Source: Chloroflexota bacterium
Lineage (GTDB): Bacteria > Chloroflexota > Anaerolineae > Anaerolineales > Villigracilaceae
DNA: 64,000 bases
Assembly: GCA_016191845.1 (NCBI GenBank)
Contig: JACPVF010000003.1
Coordinates: 186,001-250,000 of the forward strand
Reading direction: 5' to 3'
The position numbers and the translations under genes are program-made. Every line of letters starts with the position of its first letter. The first letter of the stretch is position 1. This document shows, in pieces, positions 43,924-52,773 of the stretch. The notes below the pieces were generated by a model. The model saw only the letters and a program-made list of their open reading frames with translations. It did no database searches and had not been told where the DNA came from.

Positions 43924-45189
43924 TTAATCCGAGTCAAGGATGGGTTTCCAGATTCGACGTGCTTGTATTGCCAAACGCCTTGGCTGGATTCCATCTGCCT
44001 GAATCTTTTTTGCCCCAATCAGCTTTGCAAATCGTGCTATTCCGCGCCCCAGTGCATTCGCAAAAGCCTCATCTGTGGGTGCATCTTCCTCCAACCAAAA
44101 CCCCAGGATGTGTAGGGTCATCGTTTGGCGGTCCAGTTTTGGGTCCAGGCGCGCCACCAGATCATCACCATACAGGATCGGCAGGGTGTAATATCCCCAA
44201 CGTCGCTGATGGACAGGCTTATACACTTCCCAGATGTACTCGAAGTCAAAGACGAATTTGGCCCGACCCCGCGCGCTGACCATTTCAAGCGGCGCAAGGA
44301 AGGTAACCTCCTCCTCTGTGCTGGGACCCAGCGGCTTCCAGGACTTCGGGATGCGTCCGCTTTCGAGCGTTTCCAACACGGGCAGGTCTTCCGTCAAAAC
44401 GATCCACTCCTCGGCGCTGCCCTCCACTCGCAGCGGACTCACGATCCCCTGCTCCATCATGGCCGCCAGTTTGGCCTGCACCTCCTCTGGTGTGACCTCG
44501 CGCTCGATGGCATCCTTCCAACCGATGCGGAAACGTTTCGCGCGCATGATGTTGAGCATGGCAATGGTTTTCCGAGCAAAGAAATCCTCGGCTTCAGCGA
44601 CGGGAGCAATGCGATCGAATTCAGGCGGCACAACCCGTTCGCGCAGATCGTAGATGCGGTCGAAGCCCTTACGGTTGGTAATCATCACCTCGCCCAGCAA
44701 CCACAGATAAAAGAGAGCCACAGCCGAGTCCTTGCGCCCGCGATAACTCCACTGCGAAAGGCCATTGCCCTCGAAGTCACGGTTGGACATCGGCCCGTTG
44801 GCGTGCAGGGCGGCCAGCACCTCATCCATGGCGTTGGGGTGATTCTTACGGAACTGGTTCATGCGCGGATAACGTTCGGTGCGCGGCATGATCGCCCGCC
44901 AGTATGGCAACTCCTCCATCGGATAAAGGAACAACGTCCCGCCGTAATCGAAGAAATTTCGTTGCCCGTATGCAGATTGATACAGGTGATCCAGTTTGAA
45001 ATCCAACACGCGGCCATACAATGCAATCTCCTGGCTACGCGCCGCAATGTTCAATGGGTCGAGCTGCAAGGCCTGCATCTGACGGATGGCAGCCGTGGTT
45101 CCCTTCAATCCTTTAAAACGTCGGCCAGGCCACAGTCCCTGCTGGCCCATCAAAAAGCGGCGGTAGGTAAGTCTGGAGATGGATTCCAT
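43924..45189 (-). CDS. YcaQ/AlkX-type winged-helix DNA glycosylase
   Basis: A 421-residue protein of the HTH_42 family. LQLDPLNIAARSQEIALYGRV contains the QxD motif that in E. coli YcaQ (AlkX) acts in unhooking of interstrand crosslinks and alkylated bases; the related AlkZ group has QxQ. Winged-helix repeats follow (GPMSNRDFEG; LLGEVMITNRKGFDRIYDL). The length fits YcaQ. Catalysis in this protein is inferred from the motif. GGGAG precedes the ATG. An extended -10 lies at 45219-45227 on the minus strand. Confidence 0.85.
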   Translation of the reverse strand: MESISRLTYRRFLMGQQGLWPGRRFKGLKGTTAAIRQMQALQLDPLNIAARSQEIALYGRVLDFKLDHLYQSAYGQRNFFDYGGTLFLYPMEELPYWRAIMPRTERYPRMNQFRKNHPNAMDEVLAALHANGPMSNRDFEGNGLSQWSYRGRKDSAVALFYLWLLGEVMITNRKGFDRIYDLRERVVPPEFDRIAPVAEAEDFFARKTIAMLNIMRAKRFRIGWKDAIEREVTPEEVQAKLAAMMEQGIVSPLRVEGSAEEWIVLTEDLPVLETLESGRIPKSWKPLGPSTEEEVTFLAPLEMVSARGRAKFVFDFEYIWEVYKPVHQRRWGYYTLPILYGDDLVARLDPKLDRQTMTLHILGFWLEEDAPTDEAFANALGRGIARFAKLIGAKKIQADGIQPRRLAIQARRIWKPILDSD

Positions 45190-45218
45190 GGTGATTACTC
45201 CCGATAAGAGGATGGCTT

Positions 45219-45227
45219 ATTTTAGCA
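45219..45227 (-). promoter_or_regulatory. Extended -10 (TGC TAAAAT) for the YcaQ-type gene
   Basis: On the minus strand TG, one base and TAAAAT, giving a leader of about 20 bases that contains GGGAG. Confidence 0.5.
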
Positions 45228-45250
45228 CGAATGTTCTTATTTACCCATAA

Positions 45251-45280
45251 TAAAAAAGGACCGAGGTTCTCTCGGTCCTT
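45251..45280 (-). terminator. Intrinsic terminator for the small membrane-protein pair
   Basis: On the minus strand AAGGACCGAG / CTCGGTCCTT followed by TTTTATTATG; it lies 17 bases after the stop at 45298. Confidence 0.88.
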
Positions 45281-45297
45281 CATCAACTTTGTATCGT

Positions 45298-45492
45298 CTA
45301 ATCGTCGCCCAGGGAGGCGATAGCGCGCAACAGGCCAAAGATCAACGCACCCAACTTGATGCCCTCCCCCGTCGTGAGGGCGGCTTCCTTTTCTTCCTTC
45401 TCCGCGCGGCGGGTAAGCAACACGGCGGCGACCAATCCTGTTGCGGCACCGATCAGGGCGCCCATCAAAATTACTTTGTTTTTGTTCTGCAT
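45298..45492 (-). CDS. Small YtxH-like membrane protein
   Basis: A 64-residue protein: a short basic head (MQNKNK), one span rich in Gly and Ala (ILMGALIGAATGLVAAVLL), then a charged stretch (TRRAEKEEKEAA) and a second hydrophobic part (GIKLGALIFGLLRAIASL). It resembles YtxH/gas-vesicle-like small envelope proteins in build only. The ATG at 45492 follows the stop of the upstream gene by two bases, so the pair is an operon. Confidence 0.7.
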   Translation of the reverse strand: MQNKNKVILMGALIGAATGLVAAVLLTRRAEKEEKEAALTTGEGIKLGALIFGLLRAIASLGDD

Positions 45493-45494
45493 GT

Positions 45495-45914
45495 CTATTG
45501 TCTCCCAAAGATCGCTTTGAAGTACGCAACCAAACCATCCACGGCAAAGATGGGCTTGACGGCCGCCTCTGTAAAGCGCTGCACATAGAGCGCCCCGAGT
45601 TGGACATAATCCTGCGCAAGGCCTGTATAGGTGGGCAGGATTCCCAATAGGCGCATCATCAGGTAGATCAAACCGCCCAGGATGATCAGCGTTACCAGCC
45701 CCGCAAACAAGATGGGGATGACAATCCAGATCGTCGAGATGGCTGCCCAGCGACCTACATCCCCACCATCGCGGAAGGTGGCAATGCAAATCAGAACGAT
45801 CAGCGCAAGCATCAAGACCGTCGCCAGCGCCACGGGCAGGATGATCTGCTGCCACATCTGTCTGCGATGCTTGATATAGGACTCGTGCTCGATGCGGGGT
45901 AAGGCGGCTTTCAT
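45495..45914 (-). CDS. Two-span membrane protein, unknown
   Basis: A 139-residue protein with two strong hydrophobic spans (LPVALATVLMLALIVLICIA and IWIVIPILFAGLVTLIILGGLIYLMM) and an amphipathic C-terminal part (VQRFTEAAVKPIFAVDGLVAYFKAIF) that could lie on the membrane. No family is assigned. The ATG has no ribosome site; TGC TACAAT ends seven bases before it, so the transcript should be leaderless. It is followed by the 64-residue membrane protein. Confidence 0.7.
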   Translation of the reverse strand: MKAALPRIEHESYIKHRRQMWQQIILPVALATVLMLALIVLICIATFRDGGDVGRWAAISTIWIVIPILFAGLVTLIILGGLIYLMMRLLGILPTYTGLAQDYVQLGALYVQRFTEAAVKPIFAVDGLVAYFKAIFGRQ

Positions 45915-45921
45915 TATATTA

Positions 45922-45930
45922 ATTGTAGCA
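45922..45930 (-). promoter_or_regulatory. Extended -10 (TGC TACAAT), leaderless spacing
   Basis: On the minus strand TG, one base and TACAAT, ending seven bases before the ATG at 45914. Confidence 0.6.
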
Positions 45931-45944
45931 TGAAAAACGCACGG

Positions 45945-46958
45945 TCAACGGCTGCGCGGACGGGTGAGACGGGTCCACTTGTTGGTGAAGGCCGTAATCT
46001 CCGCTTCGGAGTAAAAATGACGCGCAAAACGAGACTGGTAGATCCCTTGCACATAATCGAGTGGCAGGGGCGTGGCCTTGAAGGCACGGTACACATCGGC
46101 GTAGTCCTTTTCATCGCCAATGTTGGACGGATACAACTTGAAGTCATGGATGCCCAGGAACTTATCCACCACGGGAACGGCTACGCGGTTCAGATCCTCA
46201 AGGCGGATGATGACCAGGTCTACCTTGGGTGGGTTGGCATAGAACTGATACCCTTCAACCATATTAAAGGGAACCTCGTACACGTCGATGCCCAATACAG
46301 ACTTGAATTCCACGTCGAACCATACGTTGGCGGTGTGATGTACCTGCTCATCACGCAAAAAGACCTGCATGATCTCGGCTGTGGTCAACGAGCCTTCTTT
46401 CCAAAAGATCTTCCAATTTGGGATGTAGTGATCCAGATTATGGAAGAAGGCGCCGACGTTGCGAGCTACGGGGTCACGCACCAGGCTGATGACATTCCAA
46501 TGCTGGTTGGGCAGTTCGTCGAAGTCCCTGCGGATCTGTCGGTAATGTTGCACCACCTCCAGTTCCTCGTGGTCACCTACCCGACGAGCACGCTCTTCGT
46601 GCACATCCAGGTCCACGAGATTGTGGATATGGTAGACGGGCACGCCCGGCAGGACATGTCGCGCATAGGAATATTCTAATGAGAAAAGAACCGAGCGTGA
46701 ACCGACCTTGGCCATCTGGTAGATCATGATCGGATCACGGGCGATGTCTGTTGCATTACGAGGTTTTGGGTCACGACCGAAGATTCGCCGATGGACTGCG
46801 TAATACCATGGCATAAATTGATGCAATAAGGTTACATGGAATCGTTCGAATTCCCCGTGAAGGAGCAGGCTGAAGACCTGGGCGATGGAGCCGATACGTT
46901 TCGACATGAAGTGGGACAGGCAGCTTTCGAAAGGATGCAACGTTCCATGCAAAGACAT
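45945..46958 (-). CDS. NKWYS-family protein, possible capsule synthesis or sulfotransferase-like
   Basis: A protein of up to 337 residues. MIYQMAKVGSRSVLFSLE is a P-loop-like start seen in sulfotransferase-fold proteins, VISLVRDPVARNVGAFF matches the second sulfotransferase motif (R-D-P-x-x-R), and the C-terminal AFTNKWTRLTR fits the signature of the NKWYS family (putative capsular polysaccharide synthesis). Together these support a PAPS-dependent or related transferase on surface glycans. The start is unsure: ATG at 46958 is used, ATG at 46907 (MSKRIGS) is equally possible, and neither has a clear ribosome site. Its region runs head to tail after ftsZ but a terminator separates them. Confidence 0.65.
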   Translation of the reverse strand: MSLHGTLHPFESCLSHFMSKRIGSIAQVFSLLLHGEFERFHVTLLHQFMPWYYAVHRRIFGRDPKPRNATDIARDPIMIYQMAKVGSRSVLFSLEYSYARHVLPGVPVYHIHNLVDLDVHEERARRVGDHEELEVVQHYRQIRRDFDELPNQHWNVISLVRDPVARNVGAFFHNLDHYIPNWKIFWKEGSLTTAEIMQVFLRDEQVHHTANVWFDVEFKSVLGIDVYEVPFNMVEGYQFYANPPKVDLVIIRLEDLNRVAVPVVDKFLGIHDFKLYPSNIGDEKDYADVYRAFKATPLPLDYVQGIYQSRFARHFYSEAEITAFTNKWTRLTRPRSR

Positions 46959-46970
46959 GAAACGAATGAA

Positions 46971-47005
46971 ATCAAAGGGCGGATCAGATTATATCTGACC
47001 CGCCC
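46971..47005 (-). terminator. Terminator after ftsZ
   Basis: On the minus strand GGGCGGGTCAGAT / ATCTGATCCGCCC (one G-U pair) followed by TTTGATTTC, about 25 bases after the ftsZ stop. It closes the dcw cluster. Confidence 0.78.
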
Positions 47006-47030
47006 CGGAAGGACTAGGCGTTTATGAAGA

Positions 47031-48200
47031 TTAGCGGCGATTGCGCAGGAAGGTCGGGATGTCGAGATCGTCGCTGCTGTAGGTGGAGGGGACCGACGGC
47101 GCAGGCTTGGACTCGCCGCCGTGCCTGACCTCGGCGTCCACGCTGACGGATTCGGTCGGGCGGACGTAGCCCAGCGGCGAGGAAACAGGCCGCTCGGTCC
47201 GCGTGGTCATACGCTCGAGAGCGCGTCGCGGAACGCCGGAGCGCTCGAAGCCGGTCGCGATGACGGTCACGCGGATCTCGTCGCCCATGTTCGGGTCGAT
47301 CACGGCACCGAAGATCATGTTGACATCGGGATGAGCGGTCTCGCGGATGATGGCCGCGGCCTGGTTGACCTCGAAGAGGGTCAGGTTGGGGCCACCGGTC
47401 ACATTGAACAGCACGCCGCGCGCGCCGTCGATGGTGATGTCAAGCAGTTGGCTGGAGATGGCCTGTTCGGCGGCCAGTTTGGCGCGGTCATCGCCCTTGC
47501 CGCGGCCGACAGCCATGAGGGCCGCGCCGCCCTCGGACATGATCGCCTTGACATCGGCGAAGTCGAGGTTGATCAAGCCAGGGATGGTGATCAGCTCGGA
47601 GATGCCTTGAATGCCCTGATGCAAAACTTCATCGGCCATGCGGAAAGCATCCTGCAGGCTGGACTTCTTATCGGCCAGTTGCAGCAGGCGGTCGTTGGGG
47701 ATCGAGATGAGGGTGTGGGCGTGCTCCTTCATCTTGCCGATGCCATTCTCGGCGGAGGTCATGCGGCGTCCACCTTCAAAGGTGAAGGGACGGGTGACCA
47801 CACCGATGGTGAGCGCGCCCGATTCCTTGGCAACCTGTGCAACGACGGGGGCTGCGCCTGTGCCTGTGCCGCCGCCCATGCCCGCAGTGACGAAGACCAT
47901 GTCTGCGCCCTTGAGCACGCTGTACAGTTCGTCGGCCGATTCTTCGGCAGCCTTGCGACCGACCTCAGGATCGCCGCCCGCGCCGAGACCACGCGTGAGT
48001 TTATCGCCGAGGCGCACGCGGATGGGCGCCTTGGAAAGGTTGAGGGCCTGCGCGTCGGTGTTGGCAGAAATGAACTCGACGCCCTCGATGCCTTCTTCGA
48101 TCATGCGGTTGACGGCGTTCTGTCCGCCGCCGCCCACGCCAATGACCTTGATGCGCGCGAAGGTCTCGACTTGCGGATTGGGTTTTCGAATCTGATCCAT
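47031..48200 (-). CDS. ftsZ: Cell division GTPase FtsZ
   Basis: Forms the Z-ring that organises septum building. The 389-residue protein has the tubulin signature [18 protein letters not shown], an N-terminal [16 protein letters not shown] and the T7 loop [16 protein letters not shown] variable linker after about 325 ends in the conserved tail [13 protein letters not shown], which binds FtsA and other partners. AGGAGG lies six bases before the ATG at 48200. A 116-base gap from ftsA leaves room for a separate promoter and holds an inverted repeat. Confidence 0.98.
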   Translation of the reverse strand: MDQIRKPNPQVETFARIKVIGVGGGGQNAVNRMIEEGIEGVEFISANTDAQALNLSKAPIRVRLGDKLTRGLGAGGDPEVGRKAAEESADELYSVLKGADMVFVTAGMGGGTGTGAAPVVAQVAKESGALTIGVVTRPFTFEGGRRMTSAENGIGKMKEHAHTLISIPNDRLLQLADKKSSLQDAFRMADEVLHQGIQGISELITIPGLINLDFADVKAIMSEGGAALMAVGRGKGDDRAKLAAEQAISSQLLDITIDGARGVLFNVTGGPNLTLFEVNQAAAIIRETAHPDVNMIFGAVIDPNMGDEIRVTVIATGFERSGVPRRALERMTTRTERPVSSPLGYVRPTESVSVDAEVRHGGESKPAPSVPSTYSSDDLDIPTFLRNRR

Positions 48201-48275
48201 GTGTTCCTCCTGGCCAAGGATGAGCCAATCTTAAACGAGAATGCGAAAATTTAAAAGGGTTTTAAGGTTTCTTGT

Positions 48276-48310
48276 GAGAATTCATACGACTCATGGAGCC
48301 TCGAATTCTC
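48276..48310 (-). repeat. Inverted repeat between ftsA and ftsZ
   Basis: GAGAATTC and GAATTCTC flank 19 bases. On the minus strand no T-run follows directly, so it is more likely an RNA processing or stability hairpin than a terminator. Confidence 0.4.
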
Positions 48311-48316
48311 CTGTTG

Positions 48317-49558
48317 CTATGGGAGCAGACGTTTGAGCCAGTTCTTGATGCCATCAAAATTCATAGTGCTTTCTCCTTTCGGGTGGCGGCGATTGCGGTC
48401 GCTTCCCATGGCAAGGTCATGATCGTGCATGGTCAAGGCCCAGCGCAACAATCCCACGCTGGTCGAGAACGAGGGTGAGTTCAACTTTTCCACCAGGCCG
48501 ATCAGGTTCTCGGGCTGGGCCGTGCGGACGGGCATGTGCAGCACTTCGCTGGCGACGCGTTTGATGCCAGGCAGCGCCGAGGTCCCGCCTGTGAGGACGA
48601 TGCCCGCGGGCAGCAGGCCATCGTATCCCGAGCGTTTGATCTCCTGCATGATCAGGTTGAAGATCTCTTCGGTGCGCGCTTCGATGATATGCGCCAGGTC
48701 CTGACGGTTGATCTGCACGGGATGGTCCTCGCCAAACGGACGGATGCTGAAGTACTCTTCAGGCCCCACCTCGGCGCGGACGGCGTGTCCCTGTTGCTTC
48801 TTCACTTCTTCGGCCTGCATGACGGGCAGGCGCAGGCCGTGGGCAATATCCTGTGTGACATGGTTTCCACCGACCGCCAGCACCATTGTGTGCCACACCT
48901 GTCCATCCACATAGATGGCCAGGTCGGTGGTGCCGCCGCCGATATCGCAGACAGCCACACCCATCTGACGTTCGTTCTCGGTCAATACCACTTCGGCGGA
49001 AGCCAGCGGATTCAACACGAACTGGTCCACCTGCACACCCGCCGCGCCCACACACTGACGCAGGTTGTCCACGGTGGCGGCAGCGGCGGTGATGATGTGC
49101 GTCTCGACTTCCAGCTTGTAACCGTGCATCCCCACGGGCATGTGGATGCCCTCCTGCCCGTCCACGGTGAAGCCGCGCTGGACGACGTGCACGATCTCGC
49201 GGTCATGCGGAATTGCCACCGTGCGTGCCTGTTCGATGACGCGCGCCACGTCCACCGCATCGATCATCCCATGCGGGACGGCGATGGCCCCGCGACTGTT
49301 GATCGAGGAGACGTGCGCCCCTGCCAGGCTGACCAGCGCGGACGTGATCTCCAGACCCGAGGTCTGCTCGGCTTTCTCGACCGAGCGGGCAATTGCCTTG
49401 GAGGCCGCACCCAGGTCCACGATCACGCCCTTGCGGATCCCCTCCGAAGGCTCCAGCCCCATCCCCAAAATGCGGATCTGGTTCTCGGTCTCCACGCGCC
49501 CCACCAGCGTACAGACCTTGGTCGTGCCGACGTCAATGCCAACAAAGATCTCTTCCAT
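48317..49558 (-). CDS. ftsA: Cell division protein FtsA
   Basis: Actin-like membrane anchor of the Z-ring. The 413-residue product starts EEIFVGIDVGTTKVCTLVG (phosphate-1 loop). It has the 1C subdomain after residue 80, CDIGGGTTDLAIY (phosphate-2) and VLTGGTSALPGI (adenosine motif). The C-terminal amphipathic helix GIKNWLKRLLP is the membrane-targeting sequence. The ATG shares one base with the ftsQ stop codon, so they are coupled. Confidence 0.97.
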   Translation of the reverse strand: MEEIFVGIDVGTTKVCTLVGRVETENQIRILGMGLEPSEGIRKGVIVDLGAASKAIARSVEKAEQTSGLEITSALVSLAGAHVSSINSRGAIAVPHGMIDAVDVARVIEQARTVAIPHDREIVHVVQRGFTVDGQEGIHMPVGMHGYKLEVETHIITAAAATVDNLRQCVGAAGVQVDQFVLNPLASAEVVLTENERQMGVAVCDIGGGTTDLAIYVDGQVWHTMVLAVGGNHVTQDIAHGLRLPVMQAEEVKKQQGHAVRAEVGPEEYFSIRPFGEDHPVQINRQDLAHIIEARTEEIFNLIMQEIKRSGYDGLLPAGIVLTGGTSALPGIKRVASEVLHMPVRTAQPENLIGLVEKLNSPSFSTSVGLLRWALTMHDHDLAMGSDRNRRHPKGESTMNFDGIKNWLKRLLP

Positions 49559-50511
49559 TACTTTGCCATCCGATAGTACGGCGCGTCCACATGGACCACG
49601 CTGATGAAAGCGGGGATGACGCCCCGCGCTGAGAGGGAAGCTACCAGGGATTGATACACATGCACCTTGAGCGTCATGTCCTTCGAAGCCGAACCGAAGT
49701 ACACCTGCCAGCCCTGCGGGTCATTCCAGCCGAAGCCGTTCTTCGGGTCGTAGATCATCGTCACGCCGGCGGGCAGGCTGGTCGACAGGGTCTGGGCGGC
49801 CTTGACCATATCGGGCGACAGGTACGGGGTCGGGCTGAACGGGTCGGTCAACGAGGGGGCGCCCGGGGGAGGAGTCACGCTCGACATGACGGGAACGAGT
49901 CCGCTCACGTCACCGCGCGGGCGGAAAGCCACGCCACTGGCGTCGATCCAGGTGTAACCGTTGTCCTGCTGCCAGAGCAGGACGGGCTGACGCTCCACCA
50001 CCTGGACCTGAACCTGGTTCGGCCACCCAACCGTCACCACCGCCGATGAAAGCTCGGGGTAGGCAAGGCGCAAGCGGGTGACAATCTCCTCGGGACGTAC
50101 GCCGAAAATGGGCTGTCCACTGACGCCCATGGCCGCGTTAATCTCCTGCGGGCTGAGACGGGCCGCGCCCGTCACCTGGGCCTCGGTCACGCTGAAATAC
50201 GGCAGATTCCACAGCAGATACAAAGCCACGCCCAGCAAAACGATCAGGCCAAGCGAAGCCATGCGCCAGCCGGGCTTGACGCGCGGCATGGTCGGGAAGT
50301 GCAGGCTGGTTTGTGGCAGTCCCAGTGCGATGTTGTAACGGCGATCGGTGCGCGGACGGGCCGATACGAGTCGCAGGGTGCGGCTCGGCTGCTTGACATG
50401 CGACTGCGGACGGTAAGCGCGTTCGCTGGCCTGCCGCTGGCGCTTGGCCTGTTCACGGGTGCGGCGCTGGCGCACTTCGTCAGAGCGGGAGACTGGGCGT
50501 TTTTCGCTCAT
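49558..50511 (-). CDS. ftsQ: Cell division protein FtsQ/DivIB
   Basis: Bitopic divisome protein of 317 residues. A long basic cytoplasmic head (about 1-80, VRQRRTREQAKRQRQ) precedes one span (MASLGLIVLLGVALYLLW). Then come a POTRA domain (VTEAQVTGAARLSPQEINAAMGV) and a beta domain with VQVQVVERQPVLLWQ. The Arg-rich head is longer than in E. coli and fits DivIB of monoderms. It should bridge early and late divisome proteins with FtsL. The ATG overlaps the ddl stop by four bases. Confidence 0.92.
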   Translation of the reverse strand: MSEKRPVSRSDEVRQRRTREQAKRQRQASERAYRPQSHVKQPSRTLRLVSARPRTDRRYNIALGLPQTSLHFPTMPRVKPGWRMASLGLIVLLGVALYLLWNLPYFSVTEAQVTGAARLSPQEINAAMGVSGQPIFGVRPEEIVTRLRLAYPELSSAVVTVGWPNQVQVQVVERQPVLLWQQDNGYTWIDASGVAFRPRGDVSGLVPVMSSVTPPPGAPSLTDPFSPTPYLSPDMVKAAQTLSTSLPAGVTMIYDPKNGFGWNDPQGWQVYFGSASKDMTLKVHVYQSLVASLSARGVIPAFISVVHVDAPYYRMAK

Positions 50512-51629
50512 CCTGCGCTCCTGAAACTGTGAGAGGTGCGGTCGCGGTCAGCTTTTCGATTCATGGCCAGCTCGATCAGGCGGTCCACCAGTTGCGGATA
50601 GGGCAATCCGCTGGCTTCCCAAAGTTTTGGGTACATGCTGATCTGGGTAAAACCAGGGATGGTATTCAACTCGTTCAAATAAACGCGGTTCGTGTCCATC
50701 TCGACGAAGAAGTCTACGCGGGCCATGCCCGAGCAGTCAATCGCCCGATAGGCCTGGATGGCAATTGTGCGGATCTGTTCGCTGGTCTCGGCAGGCAACT
50801 GTGCAGGGATGACCAGGCCCGAGGTCCCATCGACGTATTTGGACTCGTACGAATAAAACTCGCGGCTTGGCAGAATCTCACCCGGGACCGAGGCACGCGG
50901 ATCATCGTTGCCCAACACGCTCACTTCGATCTCACGCACATCCTTCACACCATGTTGGACCAGCACGCGGCGGTCGAACATGGCCGCTTCGTGCAGTCCC
51001 TCCTGCAGATCAGAGCGGTTGTTGCACTTGGTCACACCCACCGAGGAGCCGAGGTTGGCGGGTTTGGTGAAGAGCGGATATCCGCTGACGGCCTCGGCGC
51101 GGCGGATGACCTCTTCCATGTTGCGCTCGATCTCAGCGCGGGTGACGACCAGCGTATCCACTACAGGGATACCGTTAGCGATCATCACATCCTTGAAGAT
51201 GCCCTTGTCCATGCCCACCGCAGACCCGGCCACCCCTGCCCCCACGTAGGCAGCGTCGGCCATCTCAAACAGGCCTTGCAATGTGCCATCCTCGCCGAAG
51301 GTGCCATGCAGGACGGGGAAGTAGACGTCGACATCGGTCAGCTTTTCGATCTTCTCACCGCGCAAGACGAACAGCCCCGCCTCGGATGGGTCGGGCGACA
51401 CGATGGCGGGTTCCAGGCCCGCATATTTCTCATCGACGAATTTCTCGTGCACATTCTCACCCGTCAGCCACTTACCTTCGCGCGTGATGCCAACCTGGGT
51501 GACTTCATACTTCTGCGGGTCGAGCACAGACAGCACCGAGCGCGCAGACATGAGCGAGACGTCATGTTCGCCGGAGCGTCCCCCGAAGAGGACGGCCACT
51601 TTCAGTTTGCGTTCGGTGTTCTTTACCAT
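50508..51629 (-). CDS. ddl: D-alanine--D-alanine ligase
   Basis: ATP-grasp enzyme that makes the D-Ala-D-Ala end of the wall peptide. The 373-residue protein has VLFGGRSGEHDVSLMSA, the ATP-grasp lid FTKPANLGSSVGVTKC, and the metal-binding end VYLNELNTIPGFTQISMYPKLWE. It is of the longer VanA/Ddl-B-like form, so D-lactate use cannot be fully excluded without the omega-loop residue check. It overlaps murB by seven bases and ftsQ by four. Confidence 0.95.
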   Translation of the reverse strand: MVKNTERKLKVAVLFGGRSGEHDVSLMSARSVLSVLDPQKYEVTQVGITREGKWLTGENVHEKFVDEKYAGLEPAIVSPDPSEAGLFVLRGEKIEKLTDVDVYFPVLHGTFGEDGTLQGLFEMADAAYVGAGVAGSAVGMDKGIFKDVMIANGIPVVDTLVVTRAEIERNMEEVIRRAEAVSGYPLFTKPANLGSSVGVTKCNNRSDLQEGLHEAAMFDRRVLVQHGVKDVREIEVSVLGNDDPRASVPGEILPSREFYSYESKYVDGTSGLVIPAQLPAETSEQIRTIAIQAYRAIDCSGMARVDFFVEMDTNRVYLNELNTIPGFTQISMYPKLWEASGLPYPQLVDRLIELAMNRKADRDRTSHSFRSAG

Positions 51630-52546
51630 TCGCCGATCAACTCAACTTCCAATTCCAATTTCACGCCAGACTTCTCGAGCACGGTCTTCTGTGCGAGTTC
51701 GATCAACGCGCGGATGTCGCTGGCGCGCGTCTCGCCGTGATTGATGAAAAAATTTCCATGAACCGTGCTAATCTCAGCGTTGCCGATGCGCGTGCCCTTC
51801 AAGCCCGCGGCTTCGATCAAACGGCCCGCAAAATCGCCCTCAGGGTTTTTGAACATCGAACCCATGCTGGCACCAGGCGGCTGCGTGGCCTTGCGGCGTG
51901 CGCTGAATTGTTCGATTGTAGCAGACACACCCCCCCTGTCTGCGTTTTTTAAAGCAAACTGCGCTGAAATTACAATGCCGCGCAACTCGCCGCGCTTCAG
52001 AACGCTGGTGCGATAGCCATACCCAAACCTGTCCACGGGCCAGGATTCGAGTCCGCTGTCGGTCAGCACTTCGGCGTGGAGGAGGTCGTGAGCCACATCG
52101 CCGCCGAAAGCGCCCGCGTTGCCGTACACCGCCCCACCCACCGTGCCCGGGACCGTGGCGGCCCATTCAAGTCCGCTCAGACCTTTGGATGCGGCGCGAT
52201 GCGCCAACTGGCTGAAGGTGGCTCCCGATTCGGCCCACACTGACGGCTGGTCGCCGCTTTCGAAGCGGATGGCCTTGGCCTTGTTCAGCAGCGCCACCTC
52301 GCGCACACCTTTGTCGCTGACCAACACGTTCGAACCGCCGCCCAGCATGAGGAATGGAATCTCGTTTCCGCGCAGGAAGGTGACGGCACGGACCAACTCT
52401 TCCGCCGAGCGGGCCGTGACCATCACATCCGCTGGACCGCCGATGCGCGAAGAGGTGTACGGTGCAAGCAGGACATTCTCTTGCACCGCATCGCCAAATT
52501 CGGCGCGCAAAGCGGGGAGGAAGGAGACGGCGGTCACGGTCATCAT
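51623..52546 (-). CDS. murB: UDP-N-acetylenolpyruvoylglucosamine reductase MurB
   Basis: FAD enzyme that reduces UDP-GlcNAc-enolpyruvate to UDP-MurNAc. The 307-residue protein has the FAD motifs MLGGGSNVLVSDKG and PGTVGGAVYGNAGAFGG, YGYRTSVLK, and GSMFKNPEGDFAGRLIEAAGLKG. The Ser or Cys proton donor should be in the GSMFKNP block (Ser). The short form without the type I loop fits type II enzymes. Two ATG codons are adjacent at the start. Confidence 0.96.
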   Translation of the reverse strand: MMTVTAVSFLPALRAEFGDAVQENVLLAPYTSSRIGGPADVMVTARSAEELVRAVTFLRGNEIPFLMLGGGSNVLVSDKGVREVALLNKAKAIRFESGDQPSVWAESGATFSQLAHRAASKGLSGLEWAATVPGTVGGAVYGNAGAFGGDVAHDLLHAEVLTDSGLESWPVDRFGYGYRTSVLKRGELRGIVISAQFALKNADRGGVSATIEQFSARRKATQPPGASMGSMFKNPEGDFAGRLIEAAGLKGTRIGNAEISTVHGNFFINHGETRASDIRALIELAQKTVLEKSGVKLELEVELIGEW

Positions 52547-52554
52547 GTCGAAGG

Positions 52555-52761
52555 TTATTCGCTTTCCAGACTTTCGATCAGGCGGATGATGGCTTCCATC
52601 CGCTCTTTGTATTCCTTGCTGCGAGGCTGCTGTTTGGGCAGGGGCCTGCGGGTGCGGTTGGCGCGGTCGTTCTCCGCGTTGACCAACACCATACGAAGCG
52701 GGGGCAGGCCGAGGGTCTCGGATTGGTAGATGCGTTTCTTTTTCTTCTTTACGTCCGACAT
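52555..52761 (-). CDS. Small basic protein between murC and murB, unknown
   Basis: A 68-residue, Lys/Arg-rich protein: head SDVKKKKKRIYQSETLGLPPLRMVLVNAEN and helical tail KERMEAIIRLIESLESE. No membrane span or known domain. It lies 12 bases after murC and 8 before murB, in the same direction, with GGAGGTTGCC just before the ATG, so it is very likely translated. It may be an RNA-binding or divisome accessory protein; nothing in the sequence decides. Confidence 0.65.
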   Translation of the reverse strand: MSDVKKKKKRIYQSETLGLPPLRMVLVNAENDRANRTRRPLPKQQPRSKEYKERMEAIIRLIESLESE

Positions 52762-52773
52762 GGCAACCTCCAG

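Noticed and set aside
47121-48254. A 377-codon plus-strand frame opposite ftsZ
   Set aside because: Antisense to an unmistakable ftsZ; no ribosome site or domain.
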